DNA of 64,000 nt, taken from positions 2,354,001 to 2,418,000 of the forward strand of contig NZ_CP127407.1 in the NCBI RefSeq assembly GCF_030291075.1, given 5' to 3'. The notes under the pieces are model-generated. The model saw only the letters and a program-made list of their open reading frames with translations, searched no databases and was not told the origin of the DNA. This document shows positions 25,295-34,257 of the stretch, piece by piece (position 1 is the first letter of the stretch; each line of letters starts with the position of its first letter). Position numbers and translations under genes: made by a program. The stretch comes from Stenotrophomonas sp. 57. Its GTDB lineage: Bacteria; Pseudomonadota; Gammaproteobacteria; Xanthomonadales; Xanthomonadaceae.

Positions 25295-28200
25295 TCAGAA
25301 GCGCGCGGTGACGCCGAGCTTGATCGTGCGGCCCGGCGCCGGCAGCGTGGAGCGCGTGGCCGGGTCGACGTAGTAGCGGTTGCCGAGGTTGCTGCCGACC
25401 AGCTCGACGCTGGCGTGCTCGTTGAAGCGCCAGCGCGCATAGGCGTCGACGGTGGTGATGTTGCCCCAGGTGAACGGCACGTTCTGCCACAGCAGGCTGC
25501 TGCCACCGGCCAGCAGCCGGTCGCGGTACGCCTGCAGATCGGGGTTCTCGTGGCGCTGGTAGTGGACGATGCGGCTGCCCAGTTCCAACTGCTCATCGAC
25601 CAGGCGCGCGCCCAGCGACAGGTTCACCGACAGCTTCGGAATCGCTTGGGTCAGCAGGTAGCCACTGACGAAGCCGTCCTGCACGCAGTTCGGGACCAGG
25701 CCACGATTGGCGTCCAGCAGCACGGCCGTGCTTTCGTCGCACACCTCGTTTTCCAGCGTGCGGGCGATGCCCAGGTCGGTGAAGAAGCGCCGGTTGTCGA
25801 AGCGCGCCTGCAGCTCGATGCCGCGAATGGTCTGCTTGTCGATGTTGTCGAACAGGAAATACGCATCACGCTCGATCACGTTGCGGGTCTTGTGCACGTA
25901 ATAGGCCAGCTTGACGTCGGCATCGGCGGTGTTGCCGAACAGGCCGGAAAGGTTGTGCACGTAGCCCAGTTCGTAGTTGTAGGCGTGTTCCGGCTTGAGC
26001 GCATACAGCGGGTTGAGGCTGCTGGAGAAGGCGATGGTGCTTTCGAACATGCTCGGGAAGCGCACCGCCTCGCTGTAGCGCAGGTAGACGCGTGCGGCCG
26101 GCGACAGGCTCACCGTGGCCGAGAAACTGGGAAGCCAGGCATGGTCACGACGGCGTTCATTGCGTCCATCCACCGGTCGCGACTGCAGAGCGCTGCCGAT
26201 GCTGCAGAGCAGGTCGCTGCCCGCGTAGAGCGGCAGCGCACCGGGAATCGCCGCCACATGGCCATTGAGGCAGGGGTTGGTGGCACGGCTGTAATTGCCG
26301 CTGGCATCAGGCTGCCAGGCGATGCGGTGTTCCACCGCCTGCGGCGTCTCGTAGTACGCCAGCAGGCCATGCAATGCATCGTCGATCACCGAACCCATGC
26401 CGATACTCTCCCAGAACTCACGTTCGGCCTCGAGCGCGTCGATCTCCGCCTGGAGACTGGCCGGCCGCTCGGGCAGCTCGTTGGTCCGGTAGGTCGCCTC
26501 CCTGCTGCCCACGCCCTTGGCCAGCAGCTCCGGATGCGCCTGAAGAAAGTCGTCGACCGCCCAGTACCGGCTGTAGCGCACGCCGGCATTGAGGGTGAGG
26601 AAATCGACCGGGCGCCATTCCAGGTCCAGATAGCCCTCGCCTTCCTGGCGGCGGCCGGCGCGTGGGTACATGCGCCAGCCATCGGAGGGACCGAAGTACG
26701 GGTCACGCGAGCCGAGCTTTTCGTATTGCCAGTTGCCACCCACGGTCAGGTCGAGGGTGGACTGCAGCGCGAAGCGGTTGCTCAGGGTCAGGCCGGTGCG
26801 GTCGTTGCGCGCATTGGCCAACGCGGTGTTGCGCAGGATCGGGCTGGCGTCCGGGTCCCACGCCGGGTTGCCTGGCGCGAAGTTCGGAAAGCCGCCTGCG
26901 GTGTAGGTGTCGCTGTCCGTCTCGGTGCGCCATAGATTGGCATGCAGGTCCAGCCAACGGCTGTCGGCTGGCTGGAAGCGGTACTCCAGGTTCCAGGCAT
27001 CGGAGGCGACGCGGCTGAGCGGCCATTGGATGCGCCCGTAATCCGGCGCGGACAGGATGCGCGAGGGCATGATCTCGCCATAGTGAGACAGCGTGCGCCG
27101 CCAGGTGGCCTTCAACTGCTGGTCGTCGTTGATCTGCCAGCTTCCCTTCAGCAGCCAAGACGCCTGCTCGCTGGAGGTATTGGGTACTTCGTCGCCAGGC
27201 TTGAAGTAGCGCGCCAGCGTGGTGATGTAGTCGACCCCCTGGTACTCGAACTGCTCGCGCGGGTCCTGGTCGTAGTAATCGCTGCCCTTGGTCCCGGAGA
27301 AGTAGTTGCCACGCTTGCGCCAGGCGTAGGCGGCCATCAGGTCGACGCTGTCGCCGCGGTAGCCCAGTGCCAGACGCCAGGCCTGGTCCTCGCCGTCGAA
27401 GGGATTGTTGCCGCTGCGCGACTTCACCGGCACCACCAGGGTGCGGTCGTCATAGGGCGAGCTCGGCGAGCCCTGCGGGAAGCCCGGGACGGTGCGGTAG
27501 TCCTCGCCGGTGTGCAGGCGTGGCAGGCGCGGCGCCACCGCATTGCTGCTGCCTTCGATCTTCAGCTCCCCGCCGAAGCGCTCGTCTGCGGCAACGATGT
27601 CATCGACGTCGATGGTCCTGATCACCAGCGCGCCACCGATCCCGCTGTGCACATCGCGCACCAGCCCTGGCCCCTTGATGACCTGGATGCCACCAATCAG
27701 GTTGGGATCGATGTAGTTGCGGTTGCTGACGCCGTTGTAGCCCCGCCAGACCGTCAACGCCTGCTCGCCGCCGTCGATGCTGACCGGCACCCGCCCCGGC
27801 CCCTGGATGCCGCGGATGTTGATGTCCAGCGCACCGCTGTTGCGCGCGTCGCCACTGAACACCCCGACCAGATCCTTGACCACGTCGGCTGGGCTGGAGC
27901 CGCGGTAGCGCTCCACCCGGTCGCGTCCCGAGTACGCCGTGGTCAGGTCCAGTGCGAACACATCATCGTAGCCACGCCGGTCGCGGGCCTCGCCCCCTTC
28001 CGATTGCAGGCGACCGGCCACGTCCAGTGTCTCGGTCACCCGCACCCCTTCCCCCTCACCCGCCTCCGCTGCGGCCCGCAGGCTCCAGGTACCGTCGATG
28101 CCGCGCTGGGCACGCACCCCGCTGCCGCGGAGCAGCTGCTGCAGCGCCTGCATCTGGCTGTACTCACCATGCACTGCGCTGGAGCGGCGGCCTTCCACCA

Positions 28201-28417
28201 GGTTGCTGCGGAACGCCACCTGCACGTCGGCCTGGCGTCCAAAGGCTCGCACGGCGTCGGCCAGCGGTTGCTCCGGGATGGCGTACTGGCGCACCGGCGC
28301 GACGATCGCCGTCTGCGCCTGCACGGCCGGCACCCAGGCCAGCGGAAGCAGAGCGGTGGAGATGGCCAGGGCCAGAACGGTGGCGCGGGGATGGCAGGCA
28401 GATGCCGTGGACGGCAT
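25295..28417 (-). CDS. hphR: TonB-dependent haem/hemophore receptor with STN signalling domain
   Basis: This 1040-residue outer-membrane receptor has a signal peptide (about 1-34) and an STN domain (about 45-105, ADAVRAFGRQADVQVAFRSN) that talks to FecR-type anti-sigmas. A plug domain (about 160-290) and a 22-strand barrel ending in RF follow. The barrel contains EAVRFPSMFES, in the place of the FRAP/NPNL haem-receptor region, and the TonB box is probably near the STN-plug linker (about 115-130). GAGGAG precedes the ATG. A 182-bp gap separates it from fecR, where a sigma-dependent promoter is expected. It probably takes haem from the hemophilin encoded 54 bp downstream. Confidence 0.88.
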   Translation of the reverse strand: MPSTASACHPRATVLALAISTALLPLAWVPAVQAQTAIVAPVRQYAIPEQPLADAVRAFGRQADVQVAFRSNLVEGRRSSAVHGEYSQMQALQQLLRGSGVRAQRGIDGTWSLRAAAEAGEGEGVRVTETLDVAGRLQSEGGEARDRRGYDDVFALDLTTAYSGRDRVERYRGSSPADVVKDLVGVFSGDARNSGALDINIRGIQGPGRVPVSIDGGEQALTVWRGYNGVSNRNYIDPNLIGGIQVIKGPGLVRDVHSGIGGALVIRTIDVDDIVAADERFGGELKIEGSSNAVAPRLPRLHTGEDYRTVPGFPQGSPSSPYDDRTLVVPVKSRSGNNPFDGEDQAWRLALGYRGDSVDLMAAYAWRKRGNYFSGTKGSDYYDQDPREQFEYQGVDYITTLARYFKPGDEVPNTSSEQASWLLKGSWQINDDQQLKATWRRTLSHYGEIMPSRILSAPDYGRIQWPLSRVASDAWNLEYRFQPADSRWLDLHANLWRTETDSDTYTAGGFPNFAPGNPAWDPDASPILRNTALANARNDRTGLTLSNRFALQSTLDLTVGGNWQYEKLGSRDPYFGPSDGWRMYPRAGRRQEGEGYLDLEWRPVDFLTLNAGVRYSRYWAVDDFLQAHPELLAKGVGSREATYRTNELPERPASLQAEIDALEAEREFWESIGMGSVIDDALHGLLAYYETPQAVEHRIAWQPDASGNYSRATNPCLNGHVAAIPGALPLYAGSDLLCSIGSALQSRPVDGRNERRRDHAWLPSFSATVSLSPAARVYLRYSEAVRFPSMFESTIAFSSSLNPLYALKPEHAYNYELGYVHNLSGLFGNTADADVKLAYYVHKTRNVIERDAYFLFDNIDKQTIRGIELQARFDNRRFFTDLGIARTLENEVCDESTAVLLDANRGLVPNCVQDGFVSGYLLTQAIPKLSVNLSLGARLVDEQLELGSRIVHYQRHENPDLQAYRDRLLAGGSSLLWQNVPFTWGNITTVDAYARWRFNEHASVELVGSNLGNRYYVDPATRSTLPAPGRTIKLGVTARF

Positions 28418-28599
28418 GGACGGGAACTCCTCAAGCGGGGCGGAACCACGGGCACATCCGGTGCCGGTGGCGTGTCTGGCTTGAGGAGAAACGGTGTTTC
28501 GCTCTGGCTATACCTCTATAGACAACGGGGCACAGTGACTGCCCACGGTTCTTTCATGTTTTTTTCATCTGGCCGGTTCGTCCATGCGCCAAAGCCGCG

Positions 28600-29556
28600 T
28601 CACCACAGCACCATGGCGCCGCCCGGCAGGCGCTGCACACGCAGTCCCGCCTGCGCAGCCACGGCATCGATGGCGGTGTCCGGTTGCTGCAGGTGGAACA
28701 GGCCACTCACCCGCACCTGCGCCGCCTGCCCGCCCAGCACCCACACCGGAGCGTGGCGGTAACGCGCCAGGTCGGCGATGGCCTCGGCAGCAGGCAGATT
28801 GTCGATCGCCACTTCACCGCGGCGCCAGGGCGCCAGGGCCTCGGGGTCGGCCCGGCGTGCCGGCTGCACCCAGAGACCGTCACGGAAGCTTCGTGCCTGG
28901 CCTGCGTAGAGCCGCTGAACGTTGCCCGCGCCGGGCCGCACATCGACCACGCCCTCGCTCACTTCCGTTGTGACCATGCCGTCCTGCAGGGACACGCTGA
29001 AGGCCGTGCCGATATCGCGGATCTGGCCGCCAGCAGCCTCGACCTGGAACGGCCGCGCCTCGTGCGCCACCCGGAACCACGCCTGGCCGCGCAGCAGGCG
29101 CAGCTGCCGCTGGTGGCCATTGAATGCAACTGCCAGCGCGGTGCCTGCATCCAGCACCGCCGTGCTGCCGTCCTCCAGCTGCACCACGCGCGGCGCTTCG
29201 CTGCTGCGCAGATCGCTGCGTGCCAGCAACAGCGCGTGCGGCGCAGCGGCAACCATCAGGACAACGGCGGCAGCACTGGCCAGCATCCACGGCAGTCGGC
29301 GTCGTGGCGCGATCGCGCGCAGCCCTTGGCGATCTTCGGTCAGTTCGGGCAGCGCGGCCAGCACCTCCGGCCCGGCGGCATCCAGCCCCCGCCAGAATGC
29401 CTGCTGCTGGTGCCAGGCCAGCACATGCTGCGGATCGGCCCGCAGCCAGCGCTGCAGGGTTCGGTGCTGGCGTCCGGGCAGCGGGCCTGCACTGCACCGT
29501 ATCACCCAGCGCAAGGCCTGCCTGGCCTGACGCGGCGAGGGTTCGGACGTGATCAT
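28600..29556 (-). CDS. FecR-type anti-sigma / signal transducer
   Basis: This 318-residue inner-membrane protein has an N-terminal cytoplasmic anti-sigma part (about 1-85, with the family block VLAWHQQQAFWRGL), one membrane helix (about 92-112) and a periplasmic FecR domain (about 125-318, including VQLEDGSTAVLDAGT and RDIGTAFSV). It should hold the ECF sigma factor inactive until the receptor's STN domain signals that hemophore or haem is bound. ATG 29556 is chosen over a longer reading because the family starts there. It lies 82 bp downstream of the sigma gene and is co-oriented with it. Confidence 0.88.
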   Translation of the reverse strand: MITSEPSPRQARQALRWVIRCSAGPLPGRQHRTLQRWLRADPQHVLAWHQQQAFWRGLDAAGPEVLAALPELTEDRQGLRAIAPRRRLPWMLASAAAVVLMVAAAPHALLLARSDLRSSEAPRVVQLEDGSTAVLDAGTALAVAFNGHQRQLRLLRGQAWFRVAHEARPFQVEAAGGQIRDIGTAFSVSLQDGMVTTEVSEGVVDVRPGAGNVQRLYAGQARSFRDGLWVQPARRADPEALAPWRRGEVAIDNLPAAEAIADLARYRHAPVWVLGGQAAQVRVSGLFHLQQPDTAIDAVAAQAGLRVQRLPGGAMVLW

Positions 29557-29638
29557 GGTTGTGGCCTGCCGCACCGCGAACGGGTGCGCTTTCCTGTTGT
29601 GACAACGGCGGGCGCGATCTGCCCACGGCAATCGCAGC

Positions 29639-30142
29639 TCATCGGCGTGTTCCCTGCTGGTGCTGCTGGATCAGCAGCGCCGCGCGCAGCACGTATTTGC
29701 CCACCACGCTCTTGGAGATGCCGAGGCGGGTGGCGATCTCGCGTTCACTCAGGCCCAGATACCGGTTGAGCACGAAGCATTCGCGTACCTGCGTTGGCAG
29801 CGCGAGGATGGTCTGGGCAATCTCGCGCAGCTGCGCCTGGTCCAGCGCCTGCGCCTCACCGTCGTGGCCTGAATCAGCCATGTCGGTGACGTACTCCGCC
29901 ATGGCGCGCCGCTCGCGGGCGTCGGCCTGGCTGCGGTTGAGCGCGTGGTGATAGGCCATCCGGTACAGATAGCCACGCGGCTCCAGGATGGGTGGATCGC
30001 CGGGTACGCTGCTGGCCTTCAGGTACAGGTTCTGCAGCGTGTCCTCGGTACTGGCCGGGTCGAGGTAGCGCGCGATGAAGCGAGACAGCGCACGGCGCTC
30101 GCGGATCAGCAGTTCGACCAGCGCCAGGGCATTGGGAGACAT
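29639..30142 (-). CDS. FecI-type ECF sigma factor
   Basis: This 167-residue sigma factor has region 2 (about 15-80, DTLQNLYLKAS and RGYLYRMAYHHALN) and region 4 (about 105-160, LPTQVRECFVLNRYLGLSEREIATRLGIS with the helix-turn-helix). The length and sequence fit the iron-starvation FecI/HasI group. It is the first gene of the five-gene haem locus and should transcribe the receptor-hemophore-slam operon. I see no convincing Fur box upstream; a long inverted repeat CCGGACC...GGTCCGG (30154-30192) lies just ahead of the start. Confidence 0.9.
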   Translation of the reverse strand: MSPNALALVELLIRERRALSRFIARYLDPASTEDTLQNLYLKASSVPGDPPILEPRGYLYRMAYHHALNRSQADARERRAMAEYVTDMADSGHDGEAQALDQAQLREIAQTILALPTQVRECFVLNRYLGLSEREIATRLGISKSVVGKYVLRAALLIQQHQQGTRR

Positions 30143-30285
30143 AGGTGCCAAGGCCGGACCGGGGAATGATGGGCGTGATGGCGACGGTCCGGACGTGGAT
30201 TGTGGGCTGCCGGGCCGCAGGCGGCAAGCCGCCGCCCCGCACATGATCCATGCAGGGCAGATCCGCGCCATGCGTGGATGGCGGC

Positions 30286-30360
30286 CTACGGCTCGTCCAA
30301 CGCCTCGAAACACTCAGCGAGGTAATCGATCAACACGCGCACTGGCCTGCGAGCGTGGCT
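30286..30360 (-). pseudogene. C-terminal remnant of a LysR-type regulator
   Basis: The minus strand reads RRPVRVLIDYLAECFEAL followed by DEP and a stop. This matches the C-terminal tail of LysR regulators (RVRxLIDFLAxxF). No LysR body exists upstream: the 60 bp before the OsmC gene are non-coding. It looks like the tail of a deleted gene that once diverged from osmC. The TAG stop falls in a GTAG next to an ATCCGCGCCATGCGTGGAT palindrome. Confidence 0.6.
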
Positions 30361-30419
30361 CGACGCTGCGGTGGGATTGGCCGAACATGACTCGGCCCTA
30401 CACACAAAAGGAGATCCCG

Positions 30420-30818
30420 ATGGCCTACGCACGCATTGTTTCGACCGCCGACGACTACCTGCACCACATCAGTAATGGCAGCTTCGATGTGGAGGCGGAC
30501 GAGCCCGCCTCACTGGGCGGCCAGGGCAAGGGTTTTGCGCCGTTCGATCTGTACCTGGCGTCGTTGGCGGCCTGCACTGCCATCACCCTGCGCATGTACG
30601 CGCAGCGCAAGGGTTGGGAGCTGGGCGAGTTCCATGCCGAGCTGCGTTCGGACCGTGACGAGGATGGACGCTTCCACGTGCACCGCGTGCTGCATGCCGG
30701 CGCCGAGCTGAGCGATGCGCAGTGGCAGCGGTTGCTGGAGGTGGTGGAGAAAACACCGGTGACGCTGGTGATGCGTGAGGGTGCACGCATCACCAGTGAG
30801 CGCGGGGCTGCAGCGTAA
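30420..30818 (+). CDS. OsmC-family protein
   Basis: This 132-residue small OsmC/Ohr-fold protein carries one conserved Cys in LASLAACTAITLRMYA (about 44-59) and the GFAPFDLYLAS entrance. OsmC proteins reduce organic hydroperoxides. Only one Cys is present (the second redox Cys of Ohr proteins is absent), so classical peroxidase activity is uncertain. AAAAGGAG lies 6 nt before the ATG. The dead LysR tail upstream suggests the gene has lost its regulator. Confidence 0.85.
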   Translation: MAYARIVSTADDYLHHISNGSFDVEADEPASLGGQGKGFAPFDLYLASLAACTAITLRMYAQRKGWELGEFHAELRSDRDEDGRFHVHRVLHAGAELSDAQWQRLLEVVEKTPVTLVMREGARITSERGAAA

Positions 30819-30825
30819 CCCCATC

Positions 30826-30905
30826 GATGCATGGCGTGGATCTACTGTAGAGCCGAGCCCATGCTCGGCTCCGCAGCATGCGGCCGAGCGTGGGCTCGGC
30901 TCCAC
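30826..30905. repeat. Composite GTAG repeats downstream of osmC
   Basis: A GCATGGCGTGGATCTAC half-palindrome (30826-30845) runs straight into a full two-hairpin SMAG element (GTAGAGCCGAGC...GGGCTCGGCTCCAC, 30847-30905). It lies between convergent osmC and the Phd-like gene. Confidence 0.8.
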
Positions 30906-30912
30906 ATTCCGC

Positions 30913-31242
30913 TCAGCGCCGCGAATGCAGCACGGTGCGCTGGCGCATGGCGTTGAATTCCTGCTCCACCTGCTGGATGTCCTCGGCCTGGAAACCGGCC
31001 GCGTCCAGCAGCTGGTCGGCGGCAGCCGCCGCCAGCGGATCGTCGTCACGCTGGCGCCAGCAGCGCGCCGGCAGGAAATAGCCCACTTCGCTGCGTCCGC
31101 GCATGATCACAACCGGCCGGCCCGCATACAGCAGGAACTCCGCCAGGTGCTGGCGCAGGCCCTCCACTGAAACATAGGCCGGTCCAACACCCAGCACCTG
31201 GCTGGACGATTCGGGACTCTCGAACAGCTTGCGACGGCTCAT
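30913..31242 (-). CDS. Orphan Phd-like small protein
   Basis: This 109-residue protein has a central segment YVSVEGLRQHLAEFLLYAGR followed by PVVIMRGRSEVGYFLPA, which fits the Phd/YefM fold (helix, then two strands around a 'G-x-P' turn). AAGGAGGA lies 6 nt before the ATG. No toxin gene adjoins. It sits at the edge of the TonB/TPS operon. P. aeruginosa has a Phd-like gene (phdA, PA0691) beside its pdtA/pdtB two-partner genes as I recall, so a regulatory role in the island is plausible. The C-terminal half (60-109) is helical and unrecognised. Confidence 0.65.
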   Translation of the reverse strand: MSRRKLFESPESSSQVLGVGPAYVSVEGLRQHLAEFLLYAGRPVVIMRGRSEVGYFLPARCWRQRDDDPLAAAAADQLLDAAGFQAEDIQQVEQEFNAMRQRTVLHSRR

Positions 31243-31340
31243 CCACTCCTCCTTTTGAACAACGCGTGGTCTCCTTTCCCTAGACGGGCGCATCGCTGCG
31301 CCCCCGCCACGCACGACGTGACCCGCATCACGCCCGCCAC

Positions 31341-33086
31341 TCAGAACCCGGTGTTGAACTCCAGCTGGAACACATCAATCGACAGCGGTGCACCAGACAC
31401 TTCCTTGGCCGCCATCCACTTGCCGCTGATCCAGCTGCGCGCGTCCAGCGCGTAGGCGCCGCCCACGTAGTAGCCGCGGGCGTTGGTGCCGCCGAGGTGG
31501 AAGTTCGGATCGTTGTAGGCGTCCGGCAGCGCATCGGCCTCGATGTGCTTGTAGCCCAGCAGCGCCTGCCACTGGCCCTTCTCCTTGAGGTCGGTGGCGC
31601 CGAAGGTGGCCTGCACCATCCATGCCGTGTCACCACTGCGGAAGGTATCGATGCTGGCGGTACCGCCAGCGCCATAGTTGTTGACGATGCCGTTGTTGGC
31701 GCGACTGAACATGGCCTGCTTGTCGTAAGCGAGGTTGCGGACGTAGTCGCCATCCAGGCGCAGGCCAATGCCCTGGGCCAGTTGCGTATCCCAGCGCAGG
31801 TTCAGCGTGACCAGGCGGAATGCCGAAGCCAGGCCGACGTACTGCGGGGTCGGCGTGTTGGCCGGGTCCAGCGGATTGCGCGCGATGTCGCGGATCAGCA
31901 TCAGGGTGTTGCCCTTCTGCATGAACACCGGGCGCGACCAGTCGGTGTCACAGCCGACTGCGCCGGCGTACAGCGCACACGGCGAGGACAGACGGCCGCT
32001 GATGTTCTTGAAGTCGTAGTAACCCAGCGCCGCACGCAGTGCATTGTCATCGTTGAAGCGCCAGTTCACACCCACCTGTGCGCCGGACAGCCACTTGTTC
32101 TCGTTCGGGGTCTTGATCTGGCTCTGGCTGGGTGCGTTGTCGGAGGTGTACTCCAGCGGCACCACCGCAAGGTTGCCGAACACATCGAGATCACCGCCGT
32201 CGAAGCCGTACTTCAGGTTGGCGGCCAGACCGTCGAAGTTCAGGTCATTGGAGAACAGCGTGTCGCTGGTCCAGAACGGATTGCCGAAGCGACCACCGCG
32301 CACCGTTACCCAGTCGGCCGGGCTGTAGGCCAGCCACGCCTGGTCCAGCCACACGTCCTTCTTGCTCAGGCCACCCCCCAGCTGCTCGGTGGTCGACACC
32401 GGGCCATTGCTGCTGCCGCTGGCCAGGCGCACGCCGGCCGTGGTGTGCTGGCCGATGGTGGCCTCGATGCCGAGGCGGGCACGGATGCGCCACAGGTTTC
32501 GGCGGTCCTGGCGGGTGTTCAGCAGGGGCGGCAACTGCAGGTTGGTGTTGGTGTTGGTGTCAAAGCCATTGCCGGCGTTGATCGACGCCCAGTTGCTCAC
32601 GATGTCGCTGTTGCGCTCGGAGTAGAAGCGCGACTCGCTGCGCACGCGCATGTCACCGGTGACCTTGATGCGCTTGGTCCACTCAGCCACTTCGTTCGGT
32701 GCCGCCCAGCCCTCGGACCTGGCCTGCGCCATCACATCCTGGCGTACTTCGTCCCGAATGCCGTCGCGCACGCTCTGCGGCACGTACGGCACGCGCACGT
32801 CGCCGGCCTCCAGGGCCACGCCACCGCTGGCGGCCGAAGGTGCGGTGGTCGCGGTGCGCGATGCGGCCGCTGCTTCAGCCTCGGCCTGCAACAGCAGCGC
32901 CTGGCCGTCTTCCGGCTTCAGCGCACCGCTGGCGATCAGGCCCTTGATCAGCTTGACCATGGTGGTTTCGGCGGCCATCGCCCCCGCCGGGGCGGCCAGG
33001 CTGAGCAGCACGGCGCAGCACAGCAGCGCCCGTCGGGCCGGCCGCGGGCGGCGGGAATCGATTCGTGCGCGGTCGTGGTCGTTCAT
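31341..33086 (-). CDS. Putative outer-membrane porin (Porin_5-like)
   Basis: This protein of about 581 residues has a long basic leader and signal peptide (ending GAMAAE), a short coiled segment (about 45-80), then a beta-barrel from about 150 with KRIKVTGDMRVRSE and many alternating aromatic strands, ending F-x-x-G-F. This fits the 'putative porin' family found with TonB/ExbBD operons in Xanthomonadaceae. The start is uncertain: ATGs at 33086 and 33098 and a GTG at 33116 are in frame, none with a good ribosome-binding site. It is the last gene of the tpsB-exbB-exbD-tonB operon, so its substrate uptake may be tied to phosphate starvation (inference). Confidence 0.82.
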   Translation of the reverse strand: MNDHDRARIDSRRPRPARRALLCCAVLLSLAAPAGAMAAETTMVKLIKGLIASGALKPEDGQALLLQAEAEAAAASRTATTAPSAASGGVALEAGDVRVPYVPQSVRDGIRDEVRQDVMAQARSEGWAAPNEVAEWTKRIKVTGDMRVRSESRFYSERNSDIVSNWASINAGNGFDTNTNTNLQLPPLLNTRQDRRNLWRIRARLGIEATIGQHTTAGVRLASGSSNGPVSTTEQLGGGLSKKDVWLDQAWLAYSPADWVTVRGGRFGNPFWTSDTLFSNDLNFDGLAANLKYGFDGGDLDVFGNLAVVPLEYTSDNAPSQSQIKTPNENKWLSGAQVGVNWRFNDDNALRAALGYYDFKNISGRLSSPCALYAGAVGCDTDWSRPVFMQKGNTLMLIRDIARNPLDPANTPTPQYVGLASAFRLVTLNLRWDTQLAQGIGLRLDGDYVRNLAYDKQAMFSRANNGIVNNYGAGGTASIDTFRSGDTAWMVQATFGATDLKEKGQWQALLGYKHIEADALPDAYNDPNFHLGGTNARGYYVGGAYALDARSWISGKWMAAKEVSGAPLSIDVFQLEFNTGF

Positions 33087-33128
33087 CACGGTTCTCATCC
33101 AAGGGAGGGAAATCACGGAAGTCGGGAA

Positions 33129-33830
33129 TCAGGCGCCGGGACGGCGGCCCTGGATCAGCACGCGGGCAGGGAAATCGAGCGACGGCGGCGGTGCCTGATC
33201 GACCTTGCCGATGCGACGCAACGCATCAAGCACGGCCGCATCGGCTTCTTCGTTGCCACTGCCGCGCACCAGCTCGACCTTCTCCAGGCGTCCATCGTTG
33301 GCCAGCCACACGTTCACCTGCAGCTGGAACGCCAGTCGCTTGACCTTGTCGTCGCGCGAGATTGCCTGCTGCATCAGATAGCCGAGGTAGCGCCCGTAGG
33401 TGGCGTTGCCGGCACCACCGCGGCCGACGCCGGACGCGCCGCCGCCACTGCCCGACTGGATGCCGAAGTTGTCACCGCCGGCCTGCGCATCAGCATTCAT
33501 CGTTACCGGGTCGGCGTTGTCCGGCGTTGGCGTCGGCTCTTCAGCCGGCGTCGGTTGATCCAGAGGTTCCGGCTCTGGCATCGCCTCTTCCGGTGGCGTC
33601 TCCGGCTCGGGTGGCTTTTCCGGCGGCGGTGGCGGCGGCGGAGGGGGTGGTGGCAGCGCCAGCATCGGCGGCTGCACCACCGGCCGGCGGGTGCTGGCGG
33701 TGTCCTTGAACAGCAGCCACCACACGGCAAAGCCAAGCACCAACAGCGCAGCTAGCACCAGCGCGACGGTCACCAACAGCTGGCGGCCGCGCATGCCGGG
33801 CTCCGGCCGAGGGGGTTGATGGGCCGTCAT
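33129..33830 (-). CDS. TonB-family energy transducer
   Basis: This 233-residue protein has one N-terminal membrane helix (about 19-41), a run of eleven prolines and then Pro/Glu repeats (about 60-100) spanning the periplasm. A C-terminal TonB domain (about 145-233, LAFQLQVNVWLANDGRLEKV and a final VLIQGR) follows. It transmits inner-membrane proton force to outer-membrane partners together with the ExbD and ExbB fusion encoded just upstream. It differs from a housekeeping TonB by its position in a TPS-porin operon. The Gly-rich linker GIQSGSGGGASGVGRGGAG is unusual. Confidence 0.88.
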   Translation of the reverse strand: MTAHQPPRPEPGMRGRQLLVTVALVLAALLVLGFAVWWLLFKDTASTRRPVVQPPMLALPPPPPPPPPPPEKPPEPETPPEEAMPEPEPLDQPTPAEEPTPTPDNADPVTMNADAQAGGDNFGIQSGSGGGASGVGRGGAGNATYGRYLGYLMQQAISRDDKVKRLAFQLQVNVWLANDGRLEKVELVRGSGNEEADAAVLDALRRIGKVDQAPPPSLDFPARVLIQGRRPGA

Positions 33831-33833
33831 GCC

Positions 33834-34247
33834 TCAGCCCTGCGCCTTGCCGGTGACGAGCCCGACCTGGGCCAGCTCCAGCCGCCGCAGCAGGTCCAGC
33901 ACCTCGACCACGCGCGCGTACTGGACCTGCGCATCACCCCGCACGATCACCGGGAAATCCGGCGTGGTCGCGCGCTCGGTGCGCAGGCGGTCTTCCAGCT
34001 CGGCCATCGTCACCGGGTAGGCATCCAGGAACACCTGGCCGCTGGGGTCGATGGTGATCGCCTTGGTCTTCGGCTTCTCCAGCGCGATGCTGTTGCTGGC
34101 CTTCGGCAGGTTGACCTCGATACCGGGAATGGAGGCGTTGCTGGTCAGGATGAAGATCACCAGCACCACCAGCAGCACGTCGACGAAGGGCGTCACGTTG
34201 ATGCCCTTCTCGCGCTTCTTGATGCCGAACTTCGCCTTCTGGCCCAT
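33834..34247 (-). CDS. exbD: ExbD/TolR biopolymer transport protein
   Basis: This 137-residue inner-membrane protein has the start INVTPFVDVLLVVLVIFILT (about 16-35), with the conserved Asp in the membrane helix that carries protons, and a periplasmic ExbD domain (about 45-130). It pairs with the ExbB-fusion protein encoded 10 bp upstream and the TonB encoded 3 bp downstream to form a dedicated proton-driven motor. Confidence 0.92.
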   Translation of the reverse strand: MGQKAKFGIKKREKGINVTPFVDVLLVVLVIFILTSNASIPGIEVNLPKASNSIALEKPKTKAITIDPSGQVFLDAYPVTMAELEDRLRTERATTPDFPVIVRGDAQVQYARVVEVLDLLRRLELAQVGLVTGKAQG

Positions 34248-34257
34248 GGCGCGCCCC

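Noticed and set aside
28549..28575. Intrinsic terminator at the T-rich run after fecR
   Set aside because: The T run is on the plus strand; fecR is transcribed leftward, so it would be an A run in that RNA, and no stem precedes it.
30143..30200. Fur box upstream of the FecI-type sigma gene
   Set aside because: I looked for GATAAT-type repeats and found none; the CCGGACC inverted repeat is too GC-rich.
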